From NCBI GenBank assembly GCA_039815145.1, contig JBCBZW010000012.1, positions 16,605 to 80,604 on the forward strand: a stretch of 64,000 nt of DNA, written 5' to 3'. The position numbers were made by a program, and so were the translations under genes. The notes beneath the pieces are model-generated. The model did not search any database, was not told the DNA's origin, and saw only the letters and a list, made by a program, of their open reading frames with translations. Below, in pieces: positions 17,732 through 26,268 of this stretch. Source of the DNA: Pseudomonadota bacterium (lineage in GTDB: Bacteria; Pseudomonadota; Gammaproteobacteria; Steroidobacterales; JBCBZW01). Within the stretch, counting starts at the first letter, position 1; each line of letters opens with the position of its first letter.

Positions 17732-18919
17732 CTACGCATTTAGCGCGGGGCGCTCGGCGGAGGATTCCCCGAGTACGGTCGGAATGACCATCGTCTGATT
17801 GCGACCGGCCTGCTTGGCGCGGTAGAGGGCTTGATCCGCAAGCTCCAGCAGCATCGACATGGACGCGTGCTCATCCCCAGGCGCCGCGGTTGCCGCGCCA
17901 ACGCTCATCGTCACATGCTGGCTCAAGGGTGAGGCCGGATGGGTGAGCTTCTCGTCTTCGAGCCCCTGGCGAATGCGCTCGGCGACCGTCTTCAGGTGCG
18001 TATCGCTCTGCACCTCGCGCAGCAGCACGACGAACTCCTCACCCCCCAGACGCGCGGGAACGCCTTCGCCCCGCCGGTGCAGATCCTTCAACACGTTGGC
18101 CACCTGCTGCAGGCATTCGTCACCGGCCTGATGGCCCAGGGTGTCGTTGTAGGCTTTGAAGTGATCGACGTCGCCGATCAGCACGCCCACCCGACGATCG
18201 CGCCGCTCGGCCGCGACCCACGCCGACTCCAGTTCGTCCTCGAAGCGACGGCGGTTGTAGAGGCCCGTGAGGGGATCGCGTTCGGCCAGGCGACGCAACT
18301 CGTTGGCCAGCTCCTCATTGCGCAGGCGCGAGCGAACGGCGTCCACGAGCGTGGTGTTGACCACCCGCGAGCACATGAAGATGAATCCGAAGAACACCGT
18401 CCACAGGGCGAGGGTGCCCGCCCACTGACCGGACGCGAGGTCCACGGTGCTCAAGGTGGCGACGGCGAACGGCGCCACGAAGGCCGCGAACATGCTGCGC
18501 CAGGCCGCCATGGAGCCCAGGGAAGCCCCGGCCATACCCGTCACCGACAGCACGGCGTAGATGTGCATGGATGCCTCGTCCAGGCTCAGCGCGCCGTGGA
18601 TGAGGGGCGTCCAGGCGATGCCGTGCAGCGCCACACAACCGGTAAACAACCACCGATAGGTGGACGGCGCTAAGCGCTCCGGCGAGCGCAGGTAGAGTCC
18701 GTAGATCCAGAAGCGAGCGACGAACGCCAGCGCGAAGAGCGCCCCCCAGGCGATCAGCACGGCGCCCGGCAGGGCCTCGCGATACAGGTACAGATCGATC
18801 AGGAACACCAGCAGCGCGCCCACGCTGGCGGTGGGCGTGTGCTTGAACATGATCTGCAGCAGTCGGCGCTCGAGCTCGTCTGCGGGGATCGCGTTGTCGT
18901 GGTCAGCCGTAGCCATCAT
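17732..18919 (-). CDS. Diguanylate cyclase, membrane-anchored GGDEF protein
   Basis: The 395-aa protein has about six hydrophobic segments in residues 25-195 and a GGDEF domain in 210-385. The active-site loop is RLGGEEF (about 291-295), and RDPLTGLYNRRRF and DVDHFKAYNDTLGH upstream are intact, so cyclic di-GMP synthesis is expected. The inhibitory site RxxD usually five residues before the loop is not present (RGEG instead), which suggests no product inhibition at that site. It stands downstream of cphB on the same strand, 172 bp apart. Confidence 0.9.
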   Translation of the reverse strand: MMATADHDNAIPADELERRLLQIMFKHTPTASVGALLVFLIDLYLYREALPGAVLIAWGALFALAFVARFWIYGLYLRSPERLAPSTYRWLFTGCVALHGIAWTPLIHGALSLDEASMHIYAVLSVTGMAGASLGSMAAWRSMFAAFVAPFAVATLSTVDLASGQWAGTLALWTVFFGFIFMCSRVVNTTLVDAVRSRLRNEELANELRRLAERDPLTGLYNRRRFEDELESAWVAAERRDRRVGVLIGDVDHFKAYNDTLGHQAGDECLQQVANVLKDLHRRGEGVPARLGGEEFVVLLREVQSDTHLKTVAERIRQGLEDEKLTHPASPLSQHVTMSVGAATAAPGDEHASMSMLLELADQALYRAKQAGRNQTMVIPTVLGESSAERPALNA

Positions 18920-19091
18920 GACCCGGTATCACGGTTGCGGCGGTGTATTCCCCAAGGTACGCAAGCCCGTGGCTCTCACCCGGACGCACGACTCGTTTCC
19001 ACACCCTGGCGCATCGCCTTCCCGCGCGAACCGCGAACTGGCGCACGGTTCGTTGCGCAACACGCCCCAGCCGGCGCTCCCGCGCCTATCG

Positions 19092-19913
19092 CTACTGCGG
19101 ATGCGCCTCGCGCGTGGAAATATCGAAACGTCCGCCGTGCACCAGGATGTGCAGACGCACGTTGATCAGGCTCACGGGCTCGCCGCGTCGCGCACTGTCC
19201 ATGGAGGAGTGGCTGAGCTCGGTGGGATCGACGATCGTGATGCCCCCGCTGCCGACCACTTCCAGCGAATCGCCGGGACGGATGAACGCCGCCGTGTCCT
19301 CGTCGAGCCCGATGCCCACCACGAAGGGGTTGTAGGCCAGGGCGGTGAGCAGGCGGCCCAGGCGATCGCGCTGGCGGAAGTGCTGGTCGATCATGAAGGC
19401 ATTGGTGAGGCCGAGGCCCGGCGCCAGGGTGACCATGTCGGGCATGGGCGTCGAGCCCTCGTAGCCGCCGGCGATCATGTGCTCGGGCATGAAGGCGGCG
19501 CCGGCCGAGGTGCCCGCCACGTGCATGCCCTCGGCGTTGCGGCGGCGGATGAGGCGCGCCACTTCCGTGCCGCCCAGGGTCGTCGACAGGCGCAGCTGGT
19601 TGCCGCCGGTCATGAACACGCCGTCGGCGCGCTGGATGTATTCGAGATCTTCCCCATCGGTGCATTCGGCGCGGGTCTCGAACTTGAGCACCTGCGCGTG
19701 GGGAATGCCTAAGCGGCGGAATAGCTTCTCGTAGTTACGCCCCGTGTCTTCGAGTTCCGAGGCCGTGGGGATGATGGCGATGCGCGCATTGCCGCCGCCG
19801 CACTCCTCCACGAAACGGTCCAGGATCTTCGGGTCCTGCAGCTTTTCCTCCGCGCCGCCGATCGGAATGATCAGGCCGCGCTCGGTGTTCTCTACGCTCT
19901 TCGCCGGGGGCAT
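19092..19913 (-). CDS. cphB: Cyanophycinase
   Basis: The 273-aa protein is a peptidase S51-type enzyme that cuts cyanophycin to beta-Asp-Arg dipeptides. It has IPIGGAEEKL at the N-terminus, the nucleophile elbow GTSAGAA (Ser near residue 135), and TLAPGLGLTNAFMIDQHF and GIGLDEDTAAF with the other catalytic positions. No signal peptide is seen, so it acts in the cytoplasm. It starts 21 bp after iadA, whose product cleaves the dipeptide to Asp and Arg, so the two form a degradation operon. Confidence 0.94.
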   Translation of the reverse strand: MPPAKSVENTERGLIIPIGGAEEKLQDPKILDRFVEECGGGNARIAIIPTASELEDTGRNYEKLFRRLGIPHAQVLKFETRAECTDGEDLEYIQRADGVFMTGGNQLRLSTTLGGTEVARLIRRRNAEGMHVAGTSAGAAFMPEHMIAGGYEGSTPMPDMVTLAPGLGLTNAFMIDQHFRQRDRLGRLLTALAYNPFVVGIGLDEDTAAFIRPGDSLEVVGSGGITIVDPTELSHSSMDSARRGEPVSLINVRLHILVHGGRFDISTREAHPQ

Positions 19914-19934
19914 CGGTGTCGCAAGTCCTCGTTG

Positions 19935-21140
19935 CTATCGCTGTTCGAAGGGGCCGCGGATGAGCTGCTCGCCGTGGCGGCGGTGCCAGGTGCCACCCAG
20001 CATCACCGCGTCGATATCGTACTGCGCATCGAGCACCACCAGGTCCGCATCCGCGCCCGGTGCAATCACGCCCTTGCCGGGCAGGCGCAGCAGGCGCGCC
20101 GGGTTGGCGGTGAAGGCTGCCACCGTTCGCTGCAGGTCCGCGCCGTGCTGCAGCAGGGCCTTGAGCGTGCCGGCCAGGGTCGCGGGGGTGCCGATATCCA
20201 TGTGGGTGAGCACGCCCTCGTCGTCGAACTGGGGCAGGCAGCCGCCGCCGTCAGAACTGATGGTGATGCGATCGGGCGGCGCATCGCTCGCGAGGTAGCG
20301 CTCCATCGCCTCCACGGCGCCGTAGCCGGCTTCGCCATCGGCGAGCTCGTAGGCCGTGATGTCGACGTAGCAGCCGCTGCGGGCCAGGGTCAGGGCCTCT
20401 TCGAAGAGCGCCACCTGACGATTGATATGCGTCGGATTGAACACCCGCGGCGGCAGCTCGCTCATCGCCAAGGCCTCGCGCACCAGGGCGAGGCCGCGCG
20501 GACCATCGCCGAGGTGGAGGTGGCAGATGCCCGCCTTGCCGGTGATGAGCCCTGCGACGTGGCAGTCGCTGGCGATGCGCAGCAGCTCCTCCACCGTCGG
20601 CTGGCTCGAGCGGTGATCGCTCAGGGCGAGTTCGCCCACGCCGAGGATCGGATCGATGTTGACGATGTCGCCGCGCACGCTGCCCGTGAGGGTGACGGGC
20701 GGCACGTGGTAGCCGCCCGTGTAGCACCAGGCGCCCAAGCCGAGTTCGCGCAGGCCGCGAGCGGCCGCCACCAGGGATTGGGTGTCGCGGGTGGTGTCGT
20801 CCGTGCCGAGCAGGCCCACGGCGGAGGTCACCCCCGCAGAGGTGTAGTGGCTCAGGGCTACCGGCGGCACGCGGCTCGAGAAGCCCGATTCGCCACCGCC
20901 CCCCGTCATGTGCGTGTGCCCATCGATGAGGCCCGGCAGGGTCAGGGCACCGTCCAGATCCACCACGTCCACTTCCAGCGCGTCGTCCAAACGCGGCGCG
21001 TGGGTGCCGAGCCACAGCACCTTGCCGCCGCCGATCAGGAGCGTGTGCGCGGCGTCGGCAGGCTGCACGGTGGCGAGCCGGGCGTTGAGCAGGAGGGTCA
21101 GCACAGGGCGGGTCAAAGTGCGGTGGCGAGGGGGCATCAT
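19935..21140 (-). CDS. iadA: Beta-aspartyl (isoaspartyl) dipeptidase
   Basis: The 401-aa amidohydrolase has the metal-binding DGHTHMTGGGGESG (H75, H77), a Lys in ITGKAGICHLHLGD that would be carboxylated, NPTHINR, and SDGGGCLPQFD with the last metal Asp. These fit E. coli-type IadA, about 390 aa. With cphB next to it, its likely task is to split beta-Asp-Arg made by cyanophycinase. The start at 21140 is upstream of the conserved TLLLNARL segment. Confidence 0.93.
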   Translation of the reverse strand: MMPPRHRTLTRPVLTLLLNARLATVQPADAAHTLLIGGGKVLWLGTHAPRLDDALEVDVVDLDGALTLPGLIDGHTHMTGGGGESGFSSRVPPVALSHYTSAGVTSAVGLLGTDDTTRDTQSLVAAARGLRELGLGAWCYTGGYHVPPVTLTGSVRGDIVNIDPILGVGELALSDHRSSQPTVEELLRIASDCHVAGLITGKAGICHLHLGDGPRGLALVREALAMSELPPRVFNPTHINRQVALFEEALTLARSGCYVDITAYELADGEAGYGAVEAMERYLASDAPPDRITISSDGGGCLPQFDDEGVLTHMDIGTPATLAGTLKALLQHGADLQRTVAAFTANPARLLRLPGKGVIAPGADADLVVLDAQYDIDAVMLGGTWHRRHGEQLIRGPFEQR

Positions 21141-21250
21141 GGTATCACCGCGGCTCGCCGATTCGCCGCGTGGTCAGCACCTTGCGAGGCGGATGGCAGC
21201 GCCTGTCAGACCAGGTGCGCGGCACAACACCGGCTCGCCGGGGATGGCCG

Positions 21251-21278
21251 TTGACACATAGCCATATGGTTATATATT
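21251..21278 (+). promoter_or_regulatory. Sigma-70-type promoter with overlapping ArsR-type operator palindrome
   Basis: TTGACA (21251-21256), 16-nt spacer, TATATT (21273-21278). The spacer holds ATAGCCATATGGTTAT (21258-21273), palindromic except for one symmetric pair, where the ArsR protein probably binds and represses itself. The ATG at 21288 is only about 9 nt past the -10 box, so the transcript should be almost leaderless. Confidence 0.72.
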
Positions 21279-21287
21279 GTTCGACGC

Positions 21288-21599
21288 ATGGACACCGTGT
21301 TTCGCGCCGTTTCCGATCCCAGCCGCCGCGCCATCCTCGACCTGTTGAGCGAGGGCGAGCGCACGGTCAACGATCTCCTCGCCCACTTCCGCTTCAGCCA
21401 GCCCGCCCTCTCCAAGCACCTCAAGGTGTTGCGTGAGGCCGGCCTGGTCGAGGCCCGCTCCGCCGGCCGCCAACGGCACTACTCGCTGCAAGCCGAAGGC
21501 CTGCGCTCGGTGGCCGACTGGGTGGCGCACTACGAACGCTTCTGGAACGAGCGCCTGGACGCCCTCGGCGCCGTGCTCGACGAGGAAGCCGCGCCATGA
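21288..21599 (+). CDS. ArsR-family winged-helix repressor (SRPBCC-linked type)
   Basis: The 103-aa protein is a winged helix: DPSRRAILDLLSEGERTVND, then FRFSQPALSKHLKVLREAGL (recognition helix) and GRQRHYSLQ in the wing. No metal-binding CVC motif is present, so it is not a typical arsenic sensor. It overlaps the SRPBCC gene by ATGA, a pairing widely seen in which the repressor controls the AHSA1-like partner. The start is set by the promoter 9 nt upstream. Confidence 0.92.
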   Translation: MDTVFRAVSDPSRRAILDLLSEGERTVNDLLAHFRFSQPALSKHLKVLREAGLVEARSAGRQRHYSLQAEGLRSVADWVAHYERFWNERLDALGAVLDEEAAP

Positions 21600-22111
21600 G
21601 CACGGGAGGAGGCGTATGCCGCGTCGACCGCTTCTACCCGCACCCGCCCGAGGCCGTCTGGCGCGCACTCACTACGCCGGAGCTGCTCGCGCGCTGGCTG
21701 ATGCCCAACGACTTTGCGCCGGTGATAGGCCATCGCTTCACCTTCCGCACGGAGCCCGGCCCCGGCTTCGACGGCGTCGTGCACTGCGAAGTGCTCGAGC
21801 TAGACGCCCCCAGCACCCTGGCCTTCTCCTGGCGCGGCGGCCCCCTCGACACGCACGTGCGCTTCACGCTCGCGCCCGAAGGCGACGGCACCCGCCTGCA
21901 CATGGAGCACTCCGGCTTCCGCGGCCTCAAGGCGCGCCTCGTGCAACGGATTCTGCAGATCGGCAATCGCACGCTCTACGGCAAGCGACTGCCCGCCCTG
22001 CTCGACGACACCGCCGGCCCCACGCCGACCGATCAGGCCTGCATGGAGAGCGAACAAGGCCTTTGGGTTCGCATCCTGCGCCTATTCTCTAGTGGGCCGT
22101 TTGGTAAATAA
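21596..22111 (+). CDS. SRPBCC (AHSA1-like) domain protein
   Basis: The 171-aa protein has the START-like fold pattern VDRFYPHPPEAVWRALTTPE at the N-terminus, GHRFTFRTEPGPGFDGVV, and LAFSWRGGPLDTHVRFTLAP, then HMEHSGFRGLKA. Such proteins bind hydrophobic ligands in a cavity. The stop codon and the last seven codons (SSGPFGK) lie inside the left arm of the 166-bp inverted-repeat element, so the natural C-terminus may have been replaced by the insertion. Confidence 0.85.
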   Translation: MSTGGGVCRVDRFYPHPPEAVWRALTTPELLARWLMPNDFAPVIGHRFTFRTEPGPGFDGVVHCEVLELDAPSTLAFSWRGGPLDTHVRFTLAPEGDGTRLHMEHSGFRGLKARLVQRILQIGNRTLYGKRLPALLDDTAGPTPTDQACMESEQGLWVRILRLFSSGPFGK

Positions 22112-22254
22112 GGTAGCGCTCAGCGAGCGGGACTGGCGTCAGGGCAAGGCGGGCGAGCGCAGGCATAGCAGCGCTATGGCTGCGCTTGACCAACACCGCC
22201 ATGGCGTCAGTCCCGCTCGCTGAGCGCTACCTTATTTACCAAACGGCCCACTAG
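22089..22254. repeat. 166-bp inverted-repeat (MITE-like) element with nested hairpin
   Basis: The outer arms run from 22089 inward and from 22254 inward. About 47 nt match perfectly, starting CTAGTGGGCCGTTTGG on one side with its reverse complement on the other. A second inverted repeat, AGCGCAG.CATAGC / GCTATG.CTGCGCT, sits near the centre (about 22156-22187). The element codes for no protein. It may be a non-autonomous transposable element or a large hairpin terminator. No flanking target duplication is obvious. Confidence 0.85.
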
Positions 22255-22260
22255 GAGACG

Positions 22261-22566
22261 ATGATGAGTGAGACGACCGAGGAACGCGTCATGACCCTGC
22301 ACCCCCAAGGCAAGCAGGGGGTGAACATCGAAAAGACCAAGTACGACGGCATGCGCGCGGCACTGCTGCGGGTCATCCCCAAGGACGACGAGGGCGTCGC
22401 CTTCGGTGATCTCAAGACCCTGGTGGAGCCTCACCTCGATCGGCAGGTGTTCACCGCCGACGTGTCCCGAGGCTGGTACGTCACCACGGTGAAGCAAGAT
22501 CTGGAGGCGCGCGGCGAGATCGTTCAGGTGCCGCGGTCACGCCCGCAGCGGTTGCGTCGCAGCTGA
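22261..22566 (+). CDS. DUF6958-like small protein
   Basis: The 101-aa protein starts at tandem ATGs (22261 or 22264). Text such as MTLHPQGKQGVNIEKTKYDG and RGWYVTTVKQDLEARGEI looks like a small alpha/beta or winged-helix-like domain; I recall this as DUF6958, which has no known function. It directly follows the inverted-repeat element, with only 6 bp between, so its promoter must lie in or before the element. Confidence 0.65.
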   Translation: MMSETTEERVMTLHPQGKQGVNIEKTKYDGMRAALLRVIPKDDEGVAFGDLKTLVEPHLDRQVFTADVSRGWYVTTVKQDLEARGEIVQVPRSRPQRLRRS

Positions 22567-22620
22567 CCGGTGGAGAGCCCACCGGGTCGACGTGATCCCG
22601 GCGAGCGGTGGTGGGTATGC

Positions 22621-24219
22621 CTACTGGCGTTGCTTGTGCCTGGTCGACTGCGAGCTGGTCGAGCGCTTGGGCTGAGCCCGACTACTGCTACTGCTCGACG
22701 AACGCGGCTTAGCGCGCGGCGCGGACCGGCTCGAGGAGGACGAGGCCTTCGGCTTCGAGCGTGAGGAAGAGGACGCGCTGGCGCTGCGACTCGACGACGC
22801 ACTACGGCTCGACGACGCACTACGGCTCGACGACGCACTGCGACTCGACGACGCACTACGACGGGACGACGACCGCGCCTCCTCCCGCGTCGACCGCTGC
22901 GGCCGCGCATCACGCTCCACCGCCGTCGACCGCGACGACGTCAGCGTCGACGACGCCCGCTGCGGCTTCACCTCACGCGGCACCCGCACGGTCTGCGGCT
23001 TCGACTCACGCGTCGTTGACGACCGCGCAGACCGCGAGCTCGCCGTGGCCGACGCGGTCCGCGGCACCGTGCGCAAGCGCGGGACGTCCGGATCACGCTC
23101 ACCGCGCACGCTGAAGCGCTCCACGCCACCATCACGCGTATCGCTGTCGTAGCGGCGGGTATTCACGGTGCGCGCCGGCGTGGGTGCACGGGTCGGCGAA
23201 ATCGCCCGCGACGGCGGCGGCACCGCATCGCGCACCTCACGACTGCGGTCACGGCCGCGCGGACGATCCCCGTAGCGCGGCCCCGGCCGCCAACGGTTGG
23301 CGCCCGGATTCACGATCACCGGCTGTACCACCACCGGCGCGGCCACGATCGGCGTGCGGTAGAAGGGCGACGCGTAGCGGTAGCCGTAGAACGGGTGGGT
23401 GAGGTGATAGCGATCATGCACGAACAGGCTCGATGCGCCCCAGCCGATACTGAACCAGCTGGTCACGCCCCAGAAACGTGACGATGAGAAACGATAGCTC
23501 GCGGGGTATGGGTAGTAGTAGATCGGGCACGGCCGCGGGTAGTAGCGGAACACGCGCGTGGGCTGGCGCTGATACACCACCACCTGGTTCGGCTCGTAGT
23601 CGGGCACGTAGAGCACCTCATCATCCACCGGCTCCACCGTGATGATGTCGTCCTCCACGTTCACCAGCTGGTGCTGATCCGAGCGCAGGTTACCGGCGTC
23701 GTAGGCGCGCAGGCGGAACTGCTCCACGGCGTCCAGCACGTCCTCGCGCTGGTGCACCACGGCGTCACCCAAACGCCAGGTGGCGTCGAGGTCCTGGTCC
23801 ATCAGCTCGATCACGTCGGGGTAGTTCAGCAGCGCCACGATGGCGTCGTCCCAGTGCGCAGGCACGTCGGCCTGTGCGCCGAGGTCCACGTTTTCCAGGA
23901 AGCGCTTCGCCTCCACCAATTGTAACGGGTAGGTGGACGCGGGAAGGACGATCGCGAGGAGATCGTCGGGGTACAGGGCGTAGGGGCCGACCAGCGTCTC
24001 CAGCTCGGCGAAGGAATAGCCGCGGACGGCGCGATCGTTCGCGTCCTGGCGGTCCGAAGGCACGCGCGCGTCGGCATCCACCCAGACGGTATCGACCTCG
24101 TCGCCGTAGGTCGGCGGCGGATGATCGACGATCACCTCCTGGGCGAGGACGGGGCTCAGGGTCGCGAGGGCGCCCAAGCACACGGCCGTGGCCTCGCGTA
24201 AACGTTGAGGTATCTGCAT
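22621..24219 (-). CDS. DUF3300 secreted protein with Ser/Arg-rich repeat tail
   Basis: The 532-aa protein has a signal peptide (ATAVCLGALATLSPVLAQ) and a DUF3300 domain at about 45-260, recognised by SFAELETLVGPYALYPDDLL, ASTYPLQLVEAKRFLE and DDEVLYVPDYEPNQVVVYQ, then a Tyr/Trp-rich part (YYPRPCPIYYYPYPAS). The last about 180 residues are low-complexity Ser/Arg/Thr, with an imperfect hexapeptide repeat around RSASSS encoded by 18-bp repeats (22783-22870). The role is unknown. The basic tail could bind nucleic acid or polyanions outside the cell. It converges on the DUF6958-like gene. Confidence 0.82.
   Translation of the reverse strand: MQIPQRLREATAVCLGALATLSPVLAQEVIVDHPPPTYGDEVDTVWVDADARVPSDRQDANDRAVRGYSFAELETLVGPYALYPDDLLAIVLPASTYPLQLVEAKRFLENVDLGAQADVPAHWDDAIVALLNYPDVIELMDQDLDATWRLGDAVVHQREDVLDAVEQFRLRAYDAGNLRSDQHQLVNVEDDIITVEPVDDEVLYVPDYEPNQVVVYQRQPTRVFRYYPRPCPIYYYPYPASYRFSSSRFWGVTSWFSIGWGASSLFVHDRYHLTHPFYGYRYASPFYRTPIVAAPVVVQPVIVNPGANRWRPGPRYGDRPRGRDRSREVRDAVPPPSRAISPTRAPTPARTVNTRRYDSDTRDGGVERFSVRGERDPDVPRLRTVPRTASATASSRSARSSTTRESKPQTVRVPREVKPQRASSTLTSSRSTAVERDARPQRSTREEARSSSRRSASSSRSASSSRSASSSRSASSSRSASASSSSRSKPKASSSSSRSAPRAKPRSSSSSSSRAQPKRSTSSQSTRHKQRQ
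22783..22870. repeat. 18-bp tandem repeat inside the DUF3300 gene
   Basis: About five imperfect copies of a unit like ACTACGGCTCGACGACGC code on the minus strand for RSASSS-type hexapeptides. Two neighbouring copies are identical. Copy-number change by slippage would keep the frame. Confidence 0.8.
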
Positions 24220-24401
24220 TTGCCCTCCCTTGCGGGGCAGTCGGGGTAGCTTGGGGACAGCATAGGCGCGTGATTCTGAACACCGCCTGAACTGGCGGTC
24301 ACCTGCCCCTGAACGGTTCGGTCCTGGGGCGTCGGATACGCCGAGATAGGCGATAATTCACGCCGAAACCACCCATCTATCGCACATTTCGGGAGATCTC
24401 G

Positions 24402-26177
24402 ATGCGTTTTACGGCCCTCGCCGCGCCCGCTCTCGCCGCCTGCCTGAGCACCGCCGCCGCCCTCGCCGACGACGACGTGATGGCGGGCGCCTGGGACGCC
24501 GCCACGGCGGCGCCCGTCCTCGAGAAGACGCTCTACCTGCACCTGGACTACGACGCCGCCGGCTACACGGAAGCCGAGCGCGCCGCCGCCCAGCAACTCA
24601 TCGAGGCGGGCCATCGCTTGCATACCCTGTACCTGGAGCAACGTCACCCGCAGGGCCGTGCCGCGGAAGCGGCGGTGGCGAGCGAGGGGACGCCCGCCTA
24701 TCTGCGCGACCTGTTCCGCGTCATGAAGGGCCCCATCGCCACTACCTTAAGCAACGAGCGCCAGCCCTTCCTGGCCGTGTCCGCGGAGGCCAAGGGCAAG
24801 AACGTCTACAGCCAAGGCCTCGATCGCGCCACGCTCGACAGCTACTTCGAGGCCAACCCGGGCGAACGGGACGACCTACTCCACCTGCGCGCCGTGGTGC
24901 AGGCCGCCACCCCGGAGAACCGGCAGGCAGCCCTCGATACCCTCGACCGCTACCCGGCGCTCGACACGCTCCACCCCGGCCTGCGCCTCACCGTGCAGAC
25001 CGCCGAGAACTACTTCCCCCTGCCCTACTCGGTGGCCTACGCAAAGGACATCTTCTACGTCTACCAACGCCTGCACGCCGCCGCGTCCCTGATCGCCGCG
25101 GAGGACCCGGCCTTCGCCCGCTACCTGCGCCTTCGCGCCCGCGATCTGCTCGCCGACGACTACGACGGCGGCGACGCCTCGTGGGTGACGGGCGACTTCA
25201 AGGGCAACCTCAACGCCCAGATCGGCGCCTACGAGACCTACGACGACGCCCTCTACGGCGTGAAGAGCTTCTTCTCCCTCTCCCTCCTGCAGCGCGATCG
25301 CGCCAAGAGCGACGAGCTAGCAGAAGCGATCGGTGACATCCAGGCGATCGAGAACGCCCTGCCCTACGACGCCCACAAGCAGGTGCGATCCAGAATCCCC
25401 GTCGGCGTCTACCGCGTGGTCGCCGACTTCGGCCAGTCCCGCGGCACCAACACGGCCACGATCCTGCCCAACGAAGGCCACCTCTCGCGCCAATACGGGC
25501 GCACGATCCTGATCCGCGCCAACATCCTGCGCAATGAGCAGCTCTTCGCCGAATCGCGCAAGGCCTTCCTCGCCGCCACCGCGCCGGCCCACCACGACGA
25601 CCTCGACATCGACGGCAACTTCTACCGCACCCTCTGGCACGAGATCGGCCACTACCTAGGGCCCGACCAGACCCGCGGCGGCGGCGATATCGACGCCGCT
25701 CTGCAGGATGCGGCCGACCTCTTCGAGGAGATGAAGTCCGACCTAGTGTCCCTCTTCGCCGCCCCTCGCCTCGCCGAGACCGGCTACCACTCCCCGCAAC
25801 GCCTGCGCTCGATCTACGCCGGCGGCATCCGCCGCGTGCTGCAGAAGAACCGGCCACGGCGGGATCAGGCCTACGGCACGATGCAGCTCATCCAATGGAA
25901 CTGGTTCCTCGATCAGGGCCTGCTGCGCTTCGAGGACGGACAGCTCGCCATCGACTACGCGCGCTACCCGCAAGCCGTCTCGTCGCTGCTCGAAGAGGTG
26001 CTCGCCATCCAGTACGTGGGCGATCGCGACGCGGCCAACGCCTTCGTCGACCGCTGGACCGCCTGGGACGAGGAACTCCACGGCGTGATCGCCGAGCGTA
26101 TGCGCGCCGCCGAGGGCGCCCGCTTCCGCCTGGTCACCTACGGCGCCCTCGGTGAGACACCGCGATCGTCGAAGTAA
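24402..26177 (+). CDS. M49-like (dipeptidyl peptidase III-related) zinc metallopeptidase, exported
   Basis: The 591-aa protein has a signal peptide (LAAPALAACLSTAAALA). Around 413-417 is the zinc motif HEIGH, then ALQDAADLFEEMKSDLVSLF with the third ligand Glu (E442 or E443), matching the DPP III EE..(A/S)D element. Peptidases M49 normally have the hexapeptide HEXXGH; here it is the pentapeptide form. NAENYFPLPYSVAYAKDIF-like text and the length also fit. Activity would be removal of dipeptides or a related periplasmic cut. Nearest upstream gene is divergent DUF3300. Confidence 0.75.
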   Translation: MRFTALAAPALAACLSTAAALADDDVMAGAWDAATAAPVLEKTLYLHLDYDAAGYTEAERAAAQQLIEAGHRLHTLYLEQRHPQGRAAEAAVASEGTPAYLRDLFRVMKGPIATTLSNERQPFLAVSAEAKGKNVYSQGLDRATLDSYFEANPGERDDLLHLRAVVQAATPENRQAALDTLDRYPALDTLHPGLRLTVQTAENYFPLPYSVAYAKDIFYVYQRLHAAASLIAAEDPAFARYLRLRARDLLADDYDGGDASWVTGDFKGNLNAQIGAYETYDDALYGVKSFFSLSLLQRDRAKSDELAEAIGDIQAIENALPYDAHKQVRSRIPVGVYRVVADFGQSRGTNTATILPNEGHLSRQYGRTILIRANILRNEQLFAESRKAFLAATAPAHHDDLDIDGNFYRTLWHEIGHYLGPDQTRGGGDIDAALQDAADLFEEMKSDLVSLFAAPRLAETGYHSPQRLRSIYAGGIRRVLQKNRPRRDQAYGTMQLIQWNWFLDQGLLRFEDGQLAIDYARYPQAVSSLLEEVLAIQYVGDRDAANAFVDRWTAWDEELHGVIAERMRAAEGARFRLVTYGALGETPRSSK

Positions 26178-26268
26178 AGGTCGTTGCAACCGTGGTCAAT
26201 GGCGAAAGTCGCCTTGCCTCAAGGCTTGCGCCCTGACCCCAGCGAGCCTTCGTGTACACTCCGCCGCT

